Assembly (NCBI RefSeq): GCF_016907455.1
Contig: NZ_JAFBCB010000001.1
Span: forward strand, 1,364,001 to 1,428,000
Reading direction: 5' to 3'
Length of the DNA stretch: 64,000 nucleotides
Source: Brachybacterium muris
Lineage (GTDB): Bacteria > Actinomycetota > Actinomycetes > Actinomycetales > Dermabacteraceae
The notes under the pieces were generated by a model that did no database searches, was not told the origin of the DNA, and worked only from the letters and a program-made list of their open reading frames with translations. The translations under genes and the position numbers were made by a program. This document shows positions 51,813 to 62,881 of this stretch, piece by piece. Each line of letters starts with the position of its first letter. The stretch's first letter is position 1.

Positions 51813-52031
51813 TCAGTCGACGGACACCTCGGGCTTGGCGTGCAGCCGCTCGGTCTCGTCGATGACCTCGGAGGCCAGCGGACGCAGGGCATCGGAGTGG
51901 GCGCGCGCGTGGTGGGCGCAGAACATCAGCTCACCGCCGGCCTGCAGGACCACCTTCACGTAGGCCTGGGCTCCACAGCGGTCGCAACGATCGTGCGCGG
52001 TGAGCCGGGGGGCTTCGAGAGTCAGGTTCAT
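51813..52031 (-). CDS. DUF7455 small zinc-ribbon-like protein
   Basis: This 72-residue protein contains RCDRCGAQAYVKVVL and, after a short turn, GELMFCAHHARAH. The CxxC followed by CxHH could bind a zinc ion. It matches a conserved small actinobacterial protein found near sigA and the second topoisomerase genes; its function is unknown. The ATG at 52031 has GAGG immediately upstream. It is divergent from parE. Confidence 0.85.
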   Translation of the reverse strand: MNLTLEAPRLTAHDRCDRCGAQAYVKVVLQAGGELMFCAHHARAHSDALRPLASEVIDETERLHAKPEVSVD

Positions 52032-52146
52032 GCCTCATTTCTAGCACCTGGCGCCCACGAAGCCGAGGGCTGACCACCTCGGTTCGCTGGTGGCGCAACC
52101 TGCTGTGAGGGGCGCCGCAATACCCGGTCCGGAGGCCCCCGCCCCG

Positions 52147-52152
52147 TAAGAT
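52147..52152 (+). promoter_or_regulatory. -10 box of parE, leaderless
   Basis: TAAGAT ends seven bases before the GTG at 52160, and there is no Shine-Dalgarno sequence. Confidence 0.55.
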
Positions 52153-52159
52153 CCACAGG

Positions 52160-54289
<2,130 letters not shown>

Positions 54290-54299
54290 GGTACCTGTC

Positions 54300-55085
54300 A
54301 TGACCCTGGCCGTCCGTGTGATCCCCTGCCTCGATGTCGACGCCGGCAGAGTGGTCAAGGGCGTCAACTTCCGCGACCTGCGCGATGCCGGCGACCCGGT
54401 GGAGCTCGCCGCCCGCTACGGCGCCGACGGGGCCGATGAGCTCACGTTCCTGGACGTCACCGCCTCCTCCGGTGGCCGGGACACCATGATCGACGTGGTC
54501 CGCGCCGCGGCCGAGCAGATCTTCATCCCTCTCACCGTCGGCGGTGGGGTCCGCACCCCGGAGGACGTGGATCAGCTGCTGCGCGCCGGGGCCGACAAGT
54601 GCGGAGTGAACACCGCTGCCATCGCCCGGCCCGAGGTGATCCCCGAGATCGCCCGCCGGTTCGGCAACCAGGTGCTGGTGCTCTCGATCGACGCCCGCCG
54701 CGTCACCGAGGACACTCCCGAGGGCACGGCTCGCGCCGGCTCCGGCTTCGAGGTCACCACCCATGGTGGCCGCCGCGGCACCGGTATCGATGCGATCGCC
54801 TGGATCCGGGAGGTCACCGACCGCGGGGCGGGGGAGATCCTGCTGAACTCCATGGATGCCGACGGCACCAAGGACGGCTTCGACCTGGAGCTGATCGGCT
54901 TGGCCCGCGAGGCCACGAACCTGCCGCTGATCGCCTCCGGCGGTGCCGGCGCACCTGAGCACTTCGCCCCTGCTGTGCGTGCGGGCGCCGACGCGGTGCT
55001 GGCCGCGAGCGTGTTCCACTTCGGGCAGATGACGATCACCGAGGTGAAGCAGGCGCTGGCCGCGGAGGGCATCACCGTCCGGTGA
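54300..55085 (+). CDS. hisF: Imidazole glycerol phosphate synthase cyclase subunit
   Basis: This 261-residue TIM barrel uses ammonia delivered by HisH to make imidazole glycerol phosphate and AICAR in histidine synthesis. The catalytic aspartates lie in [13 protein letters not shown] (Asp12) and in [19 protein letters not shown] and [13 protein letters not shown] are the phosphate-binding loops. No other his gene lies beside it. The ATG at 54300 is ten bases after parE, so the two may be cotranscribed, and its stop overlaps the next gene (GTGA). Confidence 0.95.
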   Translation: MTLAVRVIPCLDVDAGRVVKGVNFRDLRDAGDPVELAARYGADGADELTFLDVTASSGGRDTMIDVVRAAAEQIFIPLTVGGGVRTPEDVDQLLRAGADKCGVNTAAIARPEVIPEIARRFGNQVLVLSIDARRVTEDTPEGTARAGSGFEVTTHGGRRGTGIDAIAWIREVTDRGAGEILLNSMDADGTKDGFDLELIGLAREATNLPLIASGGAGAPEHFAPAVRAGADAVLAASVFHFGQMTITEVKQALAAEGITVR

Positions 55086-56044
55086 GTGCCCCGCTGTCGG
55101 TCAGCACGGACCGCGTCCCGGGCCGTGATGAGCGCGGCCGCACCGCCCGGCGTCTGGTCAGGGCGGCGGTGGCTACGTTCCTGGTGCTCGCGCTGCTGGG
55201 TGCCTGGCTGGTGTGGGACAACCGCCGGCTGGACGTGACCACCTACCGGGTCCCGCTCACCAGCGCCGCGGCTCCCTCGACGGGTTCAGCCACCGACCCG
55301 GCCGGCACCGTGCGGATCGCCCAGATCTCCGACCTCCACGCCGCCGACTTCGGCACCTTCACCGATCGCCTGCTGGACGCCACCCGGGACGCGCAGCCGG
55401 ACCTGATCGCCCTGACCGGCGACATGGTCGATGTGCGCAGCCGCGACCTGAGCGGGGTGCTGGATCTGGCCACCGACCTCACGGCCATCGCGCCGACGTA
55501 CTTCGTGCTCGGCAACCACGAGGCCGACTCACCGCTGCGCGAGGAGCTCCTGGCCGGCCTCGAGGACGCCGGGGTCACAGTGCTGCGCAATCAGGCGGAG
55601 ATCACCACGGTGGGCGGCACAGCACTGGTCGTGGCGGGCATCGATGATCCGCGCGTGGACCGCGCCGAGGGCCGCATCGCATCGTCGGCGAAGTCGGATG
55701 TGGCGCTCGCCCTGCACGGGCTGGAGGCCGGGGAGGCGGGAGTCGCCGTCGAGGATTTCCCGGTGATCCTCCTGGCCCACCGCCCAGAGCTGCTGGACGC
55801 CTACGCGCGCACCCCGGCCGATCTGGTGCTGTCCGGGCACGCCCATGGGGGGCAGGTACGGCTGCCGCTGGTCGGCGCCCTCTTCGCGCCGCACCAGGGC
55901 TGGCTTCCCGCGCTCACCGAGGGCGTGCACACCCGTGGGGGCACCACCATGGTGATCAGCAGGGGGCTCGGCAACTCGATCGCCGGGGTGCGCGTGAACG
56001 ATCCGCGCGAGCTGGTGCTGATCGACCTGGACCTGCCCGCGTGA
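55082..56044 (+). CDS. Membrane-anchored metallophosphoesterase, YkuE-like
   Basis: The protein has 320 residues. One N-terminal transmembrane helix (about 26-45) is followed by an extracellular calcineurin-like phosphoesterase domain with the complete dinuclear-metal signature: SDLH (83-86), GDMVD (113-117), GNHE (144-147), a late AHRPELL and GHAHGGQ. Substrates of this family are varied phosphomonoesters and diesters, so the role is open; cell-envelope phospholipid or teichoic-acid metabolism is possible. The GTG start overlaps the hisF stop. Confidence 0.88.
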   Translation: MSAPLSVSTDRVPGRDERGRTARRLVRAAVATFLVLALLGAWLVWDNRRLDVTTYRVPLTSAAAPSTGSATDPAGTVRIAQISDLHAADFGTFTDRLLDATRDAQPDLIALTGDMVDVRSRDLSGVLDLATDLTAIAPTYFVLGNHEADSPLREELLAGLEDAGVTVLRNQAEITTVGGTALVVAGIDDPRVDRAEGRIASSAKSDVALALHGLEAGEAGVAVEDFPVILLAHRPELLDAYARTPADLVLSGHAHGGQVRLPLVGALFAPHQGWLPALTEGVHTRGGTTMVISRGLGNSIAGVRVNDPRELVLIDLDLPA

Positions 56045-56057
56045 TGGTGCCCGGGTC

Positions 56058-56936
56058 TCAGCGCTCCACGCGGTAGGTGACACCGATCGTGAGCGCACCA
56101 CCGCTTCTCAGGACCTGGGCGCTCTCCTTCGCCACGGCGGGCTCCACGCACACGAAGCTCGTCCAGGCATCGTCGGGCATGCCGGCCATGCCGGCGGCGA
56201 GCTCCGGCCACGGGTTCCACACCACGGTCTTGGCTGTGCCGCGGGGGCAGGAGACGATGCTGCGGCCACCGGCCACGTCCTCGATGCGCACCTCGGAGTT
56301 CACGCTGTAGATGCGGTCGGTGGGGCCGGTCAGCTCCAGTGCCGTGTCCTCCTGGCGGTCCTCCGCCAGGCCCTGGGTGTTGTCCAGGTAGTCGGCTCCC
56401 TGCAGGCCGTGGATCCGCAGCTCACGCACGTCGGCCACGGCGAGGTAGGTGTGCAGGGCGGCCTCGACCTCGACCTCCTGGGCCCCGGCGGTGAGGGTGA
56501 GGTCCACCGACAGCTCCGCACCGATCCGGAAGCGGGCATCGGCCCGTAGGCCCCCGCCGCTGGGGTCGGCGTCGACCAGTGCCAGCTCCAGCACCACGTC
56601 CTTACCGTCGAAGGATGCCTCGGTGAGCTCCCAGGGATGGTTGCGGATCCAGCCGTGCTTGACGGGCTTGTCTCCGGAGCGTCCGGGCCCGAACCACGGC
56701 CCCACCAGCGGGATCCCACCACGGATCGCGGCTCCGTCGCCGTACTCCGACAGCTCGCTGAGCCACAGCACGTCCTGCTCACCGGCCGGGGTCCAGCTGG
56801 TCAGGTGTGCGCCGTCCAGGTGCAGAACCGCTCGTGCTGCGGGGGTGTCGATCACCAGCGCTTCAGTGCCGTTGACCTGTTCGAGGCTCACGCCGGAGGG
56901 GAGGGGGACAGGGGTGCGCTCGGTCACAGGACTCAT
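56058..56936 (-). CDS. D-hexose-6-phosphate mutarotase (aldose 1-epimerase superfamily)
   Basis: This 292-residue protein interconverts anomers of hexose 6-phosphates (YeaD family). The beta-sandwich sequence shows the substrate-binding KHGWIRNHPWEL (93-104), the catalytic His in ALHTYLAVAD and the catalytic Glu in FVCVEPA. Positions match YeaD more than classical galactose mutarotases. The -10 box TAGGAT (56948-56943) ends six bases before the ATG, so a leaderless message is predicted. It converges on the metallophosphoesterase gene with a 13-base gap. Confidence 0.88.
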   Translation of the reverse strand: MSPVTERTPVPLPSGVSLEQVNGTEALVIDTPAARAVLHLDGAHLTSWTPAGEQDVLWLSELSEYGDGAAIRGGIPLVGPWFGPGRSGDKPVKHGWIRNHPWELTEASFDGKDVVLELALVDADPSGGGLRADARFRIGAELSVDLTLTAGAQEVEVEAALHTYLAVADVRELRIHGLQGADYLDNTQGLAEDRQEDTALELTGPTDRIYSVNSEVRIEDVAGGRSIVSCPRGTAKTVVWNPWPELAAGMAGMPDDAWTSFVCVEPAVAKESAQVLRSGGALTIGVTYRVER

Positions 56937-56942
56937 GGAGCG

Positions 56943-56948
56943 ATCCTA
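56943..56948 (-). promoter_or_regulatory. -10 box of the mutarotase gene, leaderless
   Basis: TAGGAT on the minus strand ends six bases before the ATG at 56936. Confidence 0.55.
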
Positions 56949-57018
56949 TGCCTCCCCTTGCGGGGACCTCCCGGCTTCCCGGTGGTTGCCGCCGGCCCCG
57001 GGACGGGGTGGATCGGCG

Positions 57019-59475
57019 TCAGCCCACCGCGGCGATCGGCACCGCCACCGGGGTGCCGGAGCCGTCGCGGCGGCCCGTCGGCTCGGGCAGCTCGATCGGC
57101 TGGCCGGCCTCGGAGCTGGCCCGTGCGGGATGCGGTACCACCCAGGCGCCGATCAGCACGTCCTCCCCTCGCAGGAACCGGTGGCAGCGCACGCCGCCGG
57201 TGGCGCGTCCCTTCGCGGGGTACTCGGTGAAGGCGGAGACCTTCAGCGATCCCGTTTGCAGCACCGGCAGGGTGCCCGAGGAGCCCGCGACGGTGACCAC
57301 GTCCGCCTGGCGGGTCACGTCGATCACGCCGAAGGAGACCACGTGGGCCCCGGCGGTGAGCTTGATGCCGGCCACCCCGCCGGCCCCGCGGCCCTGCGGT
57401 CGCACCCCGGAGGAGGGGAAGTGCAGCAGCTGCGCATCGGAGGTGACGAACACCAGGTCCAGGTCGGCATCCTCCTCGAGGTCCACCGCGCCCACCACCC
57501 GGTCGCCGTCCTTCAGGGCGATGATCTCGAAGCCGTCGGTGCGGGGGAAGTCCAGCTGCACGCGCTTGACCACGCCCTGGCGGGTGCCCAGGGCGATCGC
57601 TCCGCCGCGAGCCACGTCCGCCTCGGCCAGGCGGATCAACGCCAGGGGCTTCTCGTCCTTGCCCAGGTCGATCAGGTCCGACAGCCGCGTGCCCCCGGCC
57701 AACGACGGTGCCCCCGCGGTGGGCGCCAGTGACGGCAGGTCCACCACGTTCAGCCGCAGCACGCGTCCCAGGTCCGTCACCACCCCTACCTCGGAGCGGG
57801 TGGTGGTGGCCACGTCGGAGACCACCACGTCGTGGGAGCCGCGCGGGCCCTCCCGCAGCAGCGGCCCCTCCCCGGCCACCCGGGCGATCAGGCCGGTGCC
57901 GGTCAGCAGCACCCCGCAGGGCTCGTCGGCCACCTCGAGGGAACCACCGGCGGCAGCCACAGGCTGCTCGGCGGCCTCCAGCAGGACGGTGCGGCGCGGG
58001 GTACCGTGCTCGGCGGCCACGGCCGCGAGCTCATCGGAGACCAGGCGGCGCAGTACCTCGTCGCTGCCCAGGATCTCCTGCAGCCGCTCGATCTCGGCGC
58101 GCAGCTCATCGCGCTCGCCCTCCAGCTCGATCTGGGAGAACTTCGTCAGGCGCCGCAGGCGCAGCTCGAGGATGTACTCGGCCTGGACGTGGGTGAGGTC
58201 GAAGACCCCCATCAGTCGGGTGCGGGCGCTCTCGGCGTCGTCACTGGAGCGGACGATCTGGATCACCTCGTCGATGTCCACGATCGCCAGCAGCAGGCCC
58301 TCCACCAGGTGCAGGCGGTCCAGCCGCTTGCGCAGGCGGTACTCGGTGCGGCGCCGTACCACCGTGATGCGGTGGTCCACGAACACCTCGAGCAGCTGCT
58401 TCAGGCCGAGGGTGCGGGGCTGCCCCTCCACCAGTGCCACGTTGTTGATCCCGAAGGACTCCTCCAGCGGAGTGTGGCGGTACAGCTGCTGCAGCACCGC
58501 CTCGGGGTCGTAGCCGGACTTCACGGTGAGGACCAGGCGCAGGCCGTGGTGGCGGTCGGTGAGGTCCTGGTAGTCGGTGATGCCCTGGACCTTCTTGGCC
58601 TGCACCGCGTCGCGCAGCTTCTCGGCGACCTTCTCCGGCCCCACCTGGTACGGCAGCTCCGTCACCACGATGCCCTTGCGGCGGCTGGTGACGTTCTCGA
58701 TACGGGTGGTGGCGCGCATCTTGAAGGACCCGCGGCCGGTGCGGTAGGCGTCCCGCACGCCCTCCAGCCCGATGATCCGACCGCCGCTGGGCAGGTCCGG
58801 TCCGGGCACGAACCGCATCAGCTCCTCGAGCTCCGCGTCGGGGTGGTCGATCAGGTGACGGGCGGCGGCGATGGTCTCGACCAGGTTGTGGGGCGCCATG
58901 TTGGTGGCCATGCCCACGGCGATCCCGGCAGCCCCGTTGACCAGCAGGTTCGGGTACTGGGCGGGCAGCACCTCGGGCTGGGTCAGCTGGTTGTCGTAGT
59001 TGGGCACCGTGTCCACGACGTCCTCGTCCAGCGAGTCCGTCATCAGCAGGGCGGCCTTGGCCAGGCGCGCCTCGGTGTACCGGGGGGCAGCGGGGCCGTT
59101 GTCCAGGGAGCCGAAGTTGCCGTGCCCATCGATCAGCGGCAGGCGCATGGAGAACGGCTGCGCCATGCGCACCAGGGCGTCGTAGATGGCGGTGTCGCCG
59201 TGGGGGTGGAGCTTGCCCATCACCTCGCCCACCACGCGCTGGCTCTTGACGTGACCGCGGTCGGGCCTCAGGCCCATCTCCGCCATCATGTAGAGGATGC
59301 GCCGCTGCACGGGCTTGAGGCCGTCCCGGGCGTCAGGCAGCGCCCGCGAGTAGATCACGGAATAGGCGTACTCCAGGAAGGACGCCTCCATCTCGCTGGT
59401 GACGTCGATGTCGAGGATGGTCTCCTCGATCGGCTCGCTGCCGGCCTCGGGCTTGGTGCTGCGTGATCTGGCCAT
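57019..59475 (-). CDS. parC: Type IIA topoisomerase A subunit, topoisomerase IV/ParC-like
   Basis: This 818-residue DNA-cleaving subunit is the partner of ParE. The winged-helix domain carries the active-site Tyr133 in APRYTEARL and the quinolone-resistance-determining stretch around [11 protein letters not shown] (89-99). The tower and coiled-coil follow, then a C-terminal beta-pinwheel (from about residue 500) that lacks a clear GyrA box, which supports ParC rather than GyrA. The ATG at 59475 has CATGAT seven bases upstream; the open frame beyond it toward 59880 is antisense to the divergent gene and is not coding. Confidence 0.92.
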   Translation of the reverse strand: MARSRSTKPEAGSEPIEETILDIDVTSEMEASFLEYAYSVIYSRALPDARDGLKPVQRRILYMMAEMGLRPDRGHVKSQRVVGEVMGKLHPHGDTAIYDALVRMAQPFSMRLPLIDGHGNFGSLDNGPAAPRYTEARLAKAALLMTDSLDEDVVDTVPNYDNQLTQPEVLPAQYPNLLVNGAAGIAVGMATNMAPHNLVETIAAARHLIDHPDAELEELMRFVPGPDLPSGGRIIGLEGVRDAYRTGRGSFKMRATTRIENVTSRRKGIVVTELPYQVGPEKVAEKLRDAVQAKKVQGITDYQDLTDRHHGLRLVLTVKSGYDPEAVLQQLYRHTPLEESFGINNVALVEGQPRTLGLKQLLEVFVDHRITVVRRRTEYRLRKRLDRLHLVEGLLLAIVDIDEVIQIVRSSDDAESARTRLMGVFDLTHVQAEYILELRLRRLTKFSQIELEGERDELRAEIERLQEILGSDEVLRRLVSDELAAVAAEHGTPRRTVLLEAAEQPVAAAGGSLEVADEPCGVLLTGTGLIARVAGEGPLLREGPRGSHDVVVSDVATTTRSEVGVVTDLGRVLRLNVVDLPSLAPTAGAPSLAGGTRLSDLIDLGKDEKPLALIRLAEADVARGGAIALGTRQGVVKRVQLDFPRTDGFEIIALKDGDRVVGAVDLEEDADLDLVFVTSDAQLLHFPSSGVRPQGRGAGGVAGIKLTAGAHVVSFGVIDVTRQADVVTVAGSSGTLPVLQTGSLKVSAFTEYPAKGRATGGVRCHRFLRGEDVLIGAWVVPHPARASSEAGQPIELPEPTGRRDGSGTPVAVPIAAVG

Positions 59476-59482
59476 GGGGGAC

Positions 59483-59488
59483 ATCATG
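59483..59488 (-). promoter_or_regulatory. -10 box of parC, leaderless
   Basis: CATGAT on the minus strand ends seven bases before the ATG at 59475. Confidence 0.45.
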
Positions 59489-59554
59489 GCAGGTGGAGCG
59501 GTCGGATCCCCGCAGGCGGGAGTGTGGATCGCGTCTACCCGGGCCCCGGCCGGG

Positions 59555-59560
59555 TAGGAT
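59555..59560 (+). promoter_or_regulatory. -10 box of the GNAT/acyl-CoA-synthetase fusion gene, leaderless
   Basis: TAGGAT ends six bases before the ATG at 59567. It is back-to-back with the parC promoter in a 91-bp gap. Confidence 0.55.
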
Positions 59561-59566
59561 CCGGAC

Positions 59567-62308
59567 ATGGCAGCCCGGCGCGAAGGACCCCGCCCCCCAC
59601 GACGCCGCCCGGTCGTGCAGGAGCCTGCCGCGACGCCGTACCCGGCGCACTGGGAGGCCGACATCGCCCTGCGGGACGGATCCGCCGCCCACCTGCGGCC
59701 CATCCTCCCCAGCGACGCCGACGCCCTCCAGCGCTTCCACGAGAGGCAGTCCGAGCAGTCCCGGTACCTGCGGTTCTTCGCCTCCATGCCACGGCTGTCC
59801 CCCCGCGACCTCGAACGGTTCACGGTGGTGGACCACCACGACCGCGTCGCCTTCGTGGTGCTGGTGGGGCAGGAGATCATCGCGGTGGGCCGCTACGACC
59901 GCATCGAGCCGGACGAGGCCGAGGTCGCCTTCAACGTCTCGGACTCCCGTCAGGGCACGGGTCTGGCCTCGGTGCTGCTGGAGCACCTGGCCGCCGCGGC
60001 CCGCGAACGCGGCATCAGCACCTTCACCGCCGAGGTGCTCCCGCAGAACACCCGCATGTTCAACGTGTTCTCCGACGCCGGCTTCGACGTGGCGCGCGCC
60101 TACGACGACGGCGTGGTCCAGGTGTCCTTCCGCATCGACCCCACCTCCCGCTCCCTCGCGGTGATGGCCGAGCGCGAGCACCGCGCCGAGTCCCAGGCGA
60201 TGGAGCGCCTGCTGCATCCCTCCTCGGTACTGCTGGTGGGGGTCTCCACGCGCGCCGACTCCCCGGGCGGGCGCTTCCTCGCCGCCCTGGAGGCCTCGGG
60301 CTTCGACGGTGCCATCCACGTGATCGCCCGCGACGCCTTCGAGATCCGGGGCCACCGTGCCCACGCCCGTATCGCTGATGTCCCCGGTCCCGTAGACCTC
60401 GCGGTGATCGCTCTGCGCCCGGAGGCGTGCCTGGAGGCGATCGAGGAGTGCGCCGGGATCGGCGTGCGCTCCGTGGTGATCCCCACCGAGGGCTTCAGCG
60501 ACACCGCCGACGGGCGCCGCCTGCAGCGCGAACTGGTGGCCCGGGCCCGCCTGCACGGCATGCGCCTGCTGGGCCCGGGTGCTTTCGGCTTCCTGCGCAC
60601 CGGGGAGGATGAACCGATCTCGGTGTCCCTGTCCCCGGCGCTCCCGCCGTCGGGCAGGGTCGCCCTGGCGGCGCAGTCCAGTGCGCTCACCGCCATGCTG
60701 CTGGCCGGGGTGGATGCCCGCGGGGTGGGCGTGCACGAGTTCGTGGGGGTGGGCAACCGTGCGGACGTGTCCCTGAACGACTGCCTGCAGCACTGGGAGG
60801 ACGACCAGCAGGTCGAGGTGATCGGCCTGGCCCTGGAGTCGATGGGCAATCCCCGCAAGTTCAGCAGGATCGCCCGCCGGCTCACCCGCAGTACCCCGCT
60901 GATCGTGCTGCGCCCACCGGCCGCCGACACGTCCGTGCCGCCGGGGCATGACGTGCGCCGATCCACCCTGCCCCGCCGCGCTCTGGACCAGGTGCTGCAG
61001 GCTGCAGGCGTGGTGCAGACCGGATCGGTGGAGCACCTGATGGACGTGGTGGACGCCGTGGGCAGGCAGGGCCGGCCCCACGGCCCCCGCGTGGGACTGC
61101 TGTCCAACACCCCCGCCCTCGGTGCGGCCCTGCGCGGAGCGGCCGACGAGTCGGGGATGCAGGTGGTGGTCGACAACCGCAGCGTTCCCCTGGCCGCGGA
61201 CCAGCGCCTGGTCCAGCGAGCCTTCACCTCGATGGCGGCCCTCGGGCACGCCGACGTGGTGATCGCGGGCGTCCTGGACCCCCTCACCGGGGACCCGGTG
61301 GAGGTGATCCGGCAGATGGCACTGGTGGCCCGCCACAGCGAGGTGGTGCTGCTGGTGTGCCTGATCACCAGCCAGGACCGCTTCGAGAAGGTGCGCCGCG
61401 CAGTCCGGGCCGATCCAACCCTGCCGCCCGTGCACGCCACCCCCTACAACGCCGTGCGCGCCGGTGCGGGGATGCTGGCCACCATCCGCCGCCCCTCCCT
61501 GGAGAATGAGGAGCCTGCCCAGCGGGACGACGTGGACCGCGCCGCCGCCCGAGACCTGGTGGACGAGGCCCTCGCCCAGGGCGGAGGGCGCTCGATCGCC
61601 CTGGACGCCGACGGCACGGCTGCCCTGCTGGGCGCCTACGGCATCCCCGTCCTGAGGTCGATCCGGGTGGCTGATTCCGATGCCGCCGTCGAGGCAGCCG
61701 CGGAGCTCGGCTACCCCGTGGCGCTCAAGAGCACCGACCCGGTGCTGCGTCACAGGGCCGATCTCGGCGGGGTGCGGCTGGCCCTGCCCGATGCCACCCA
61801 GCTCAGGCACGCCTACCAGGAGATGCGCCGCGAGCTGTCCTTCTCCACCGCCCCGCTGGAGGTCCAGTCGATGGCCGCTGCCGGTGTGCCGGTGGTGGTG
61901 CGCAGCACGGAGGACCCCTCGCTCGGACCGGTGGTGTCACTGTCCGTCGCGGGGGATGCCACCGATCTGCTGGACGACATCGCCTACGCCATCCCTCCGC
62001 TGTCGGAGCGGGCCGCCGCCGCGCTGGTCGATGCTCCCGCGACCGCGGTGAAGCTGCGCGGGGTACGGGGGCTGCCGGCGGCCGACAGGGCCGCCCTGGC
62101 CGACATCGTGGTGCGGGTGGGCCTGCTGGCCGAGGACCTCCCCGAGGTGGCCCAGCTGGAGCTGTACCCGGTGGTGGTGGCGCACACGGGAGCGGTGGTG
62201 GTCGGCGCCCGTGTGGAGCTCGGCCAGGCTCCCAACCGCACCGACGGGGCACGCCGGGTGCTCGGCAGCGTGGGAGACTGGACCGATGACGAGAGCACTG
62301 CCTGCTGA
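59567..62308 (+). CDS. GNAT acetyltransferase fused to NDP-forming acyl-CoA-synthetase-like domains (Pat-type protein lysine acetyltransferase)
   Basis: The protein has 913 residues. The N-terminal GNAT domain (about 30-200) has DSRQGTGLASVLL as its acetyl-CoA loop. A CoA-binding Rossmann domain (from about 215, SSVLLVGVSTRADSPGG), a succinyl-CoA-synthetase-like flavodoxin region and a C-terminal ATP-grasp domain (from about 665) follow. The catalytic His motif SHTG of active synthetases is not recognisable; the corresponding stretch reads GHDVRRSTLPRRALD. This suggests a regulatory, not ligase, function, as in enteric Pat, though the GNAT domain here is at the N terminus. Likely targets are lysines of metabolic enzymes. 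Confidence 0.87.
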   Translation: MAARREGPRPPRRRPVVQEPAATPYPAHWEADIALRDGSAAHLRPILPSDADALQRFHERQSEQSRYLRFFASMPRLSPRDLERFTVVDHHDRVAFVVLVGQEIIAVGRYDRIEPDEAEVAFNVSDSRQGTGLASVLLEHLAAAARERGISTFTAEVLPQNTRMFNVFSDAGFDVARAYDDGVVQVSFRIDPTSRSLAVMAEREHRAESQAMERLLHPSSVLLVGVSTRADSPGGRFLAALEASGFDGAIHVIARDAFEIRGHRAHARIADVPGPVDLAVIALRPEACLEAIEECAGIGVRSVVIPTEGFSDTADGRRLQRELVARARLHGMRLLGPGAFGFLRTGEDEPISVSLSPALPPSGRVALAAQSSALTAMLLAGVDARGVGVHEFVGVGNRADVSLNDCLQHWEDDQQVEVIGLALESMGNPRKFSRIARRLTRSTPLIVLRPPAADTSVPPGHDVRRSTLPRRALDQVLQAAGVVQTGSVEHLMDVVDAVGRQGRPHGPRVGLLSNTPALGAALRGAADESGMQVVVDNRSVPLAADQRLVQRAFTSMAALGHADVVIAGVLDPLTGDPVEVIRQMALVARHSEVVLLVCLITSQDRFEKVRRAVRADPTLPPVHATPYNAVRAGAGMLATIRRPSLENEEPAQRDDVDRAAARDLVDEALAQGGGRSIALDADGTAALLGAYGIPVLRSIRVADSDAAVEAAAELGYPVALKSTDPVLRHRADLGGVRLALPDATQLRHAYQEMRRELSFSTAPLEVQSMAAAGVPVVVRSTEDPSLGPVVSLSVAGDATDLLDDIAYAIPPLSERAAAALVDAPATAVKLRGVRGLPAADRAALADIVVRVGLLAEDLPEVAQLELYPVVVAHTGAVVVGARVELGQAPNRTDGARRVLGSVGDWTDDESTAC

Positions 62309-62870
62309 GCTCCTGGCCGATCTCGAGACCGCCGGGTACTTCCCCCAGACCGCTGCCGCGAGCATGCTCGCCTCCCTGCGCGGAGCGCGGCCCCTGGGCT
62401 ACCTGGTGCGACCGGAGACCACCTTCGACGGCCCCGAGGTGCGCCGCCACCTCACGGTGCTGGTGCTGACCGCCGCCCATCTGCTGATCACGCACCTGGA
62501 CGACGACCCGGCCGACGCCCTGAACCCCAGCCAGGTGGTGGCCACCACGGAGCGGGTACGGCTGCAGAGGGTCACCGGCACCGGCCTGTCCCAGGTGTTC
62601 GACACCGACGGACAGCGCGTGCCCCAGCAGGAGGCCGAGGTGACCATCGGCATCACCTGGAACGGCACGCGCCGCATGGACCTCGAGCGGGCCGTGTGCG
62701 ACGACCCCTCCTGCGAGGTGGACCACGGCTTCACCGGCACCCTGGCGCCGGCCGATCTGGCCCTGCGCATCAGCGCCCTGGCGGACGGCCCCCGCGCGGT
62801 GAGCGACGCGCTCCACTTCCACGGCCTGCTGGTCGACGCGATCGACGCCCTCGACGACGCTCGCAGCTGA
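62286..62870 (+). CDS. DUF5998 family protein
   Basis: This 194-residue soluble protein is of an actinobacterial family with no known function. Recognisable features are an N-terminal LPAELLADLETAGYFPQ helix, a mixed beta region (RRHLTVLVLTAAHLLITHLDDD) and a Cys-containing CDDPSCEVDHGF loop. The ATG lies inside the last codons of the acetyltransferase fusion gene (23-base overlap), and the next gene begins 11 bases after its stop, so the three form an operon. Confidence 0.82.
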   Translation: MTRALPAELLADLETAGYFPQTAAASMLASLRGARPLGYLVRPETTFDGPEVRRHLTVLVLTAAHLLITHLDDDPADALNPSQVVATTERVRLQRVTGTGLSQVFDTDGQRVPQQEAEVTIGITWNGTRRMDLERAVCDDPSCEVDHGFTGTLAPADLALRISALADGPRAVSDALHFHGLLVDAIDALDDARS

Positions 62871-62881
62871 GGGCCTTCGCC

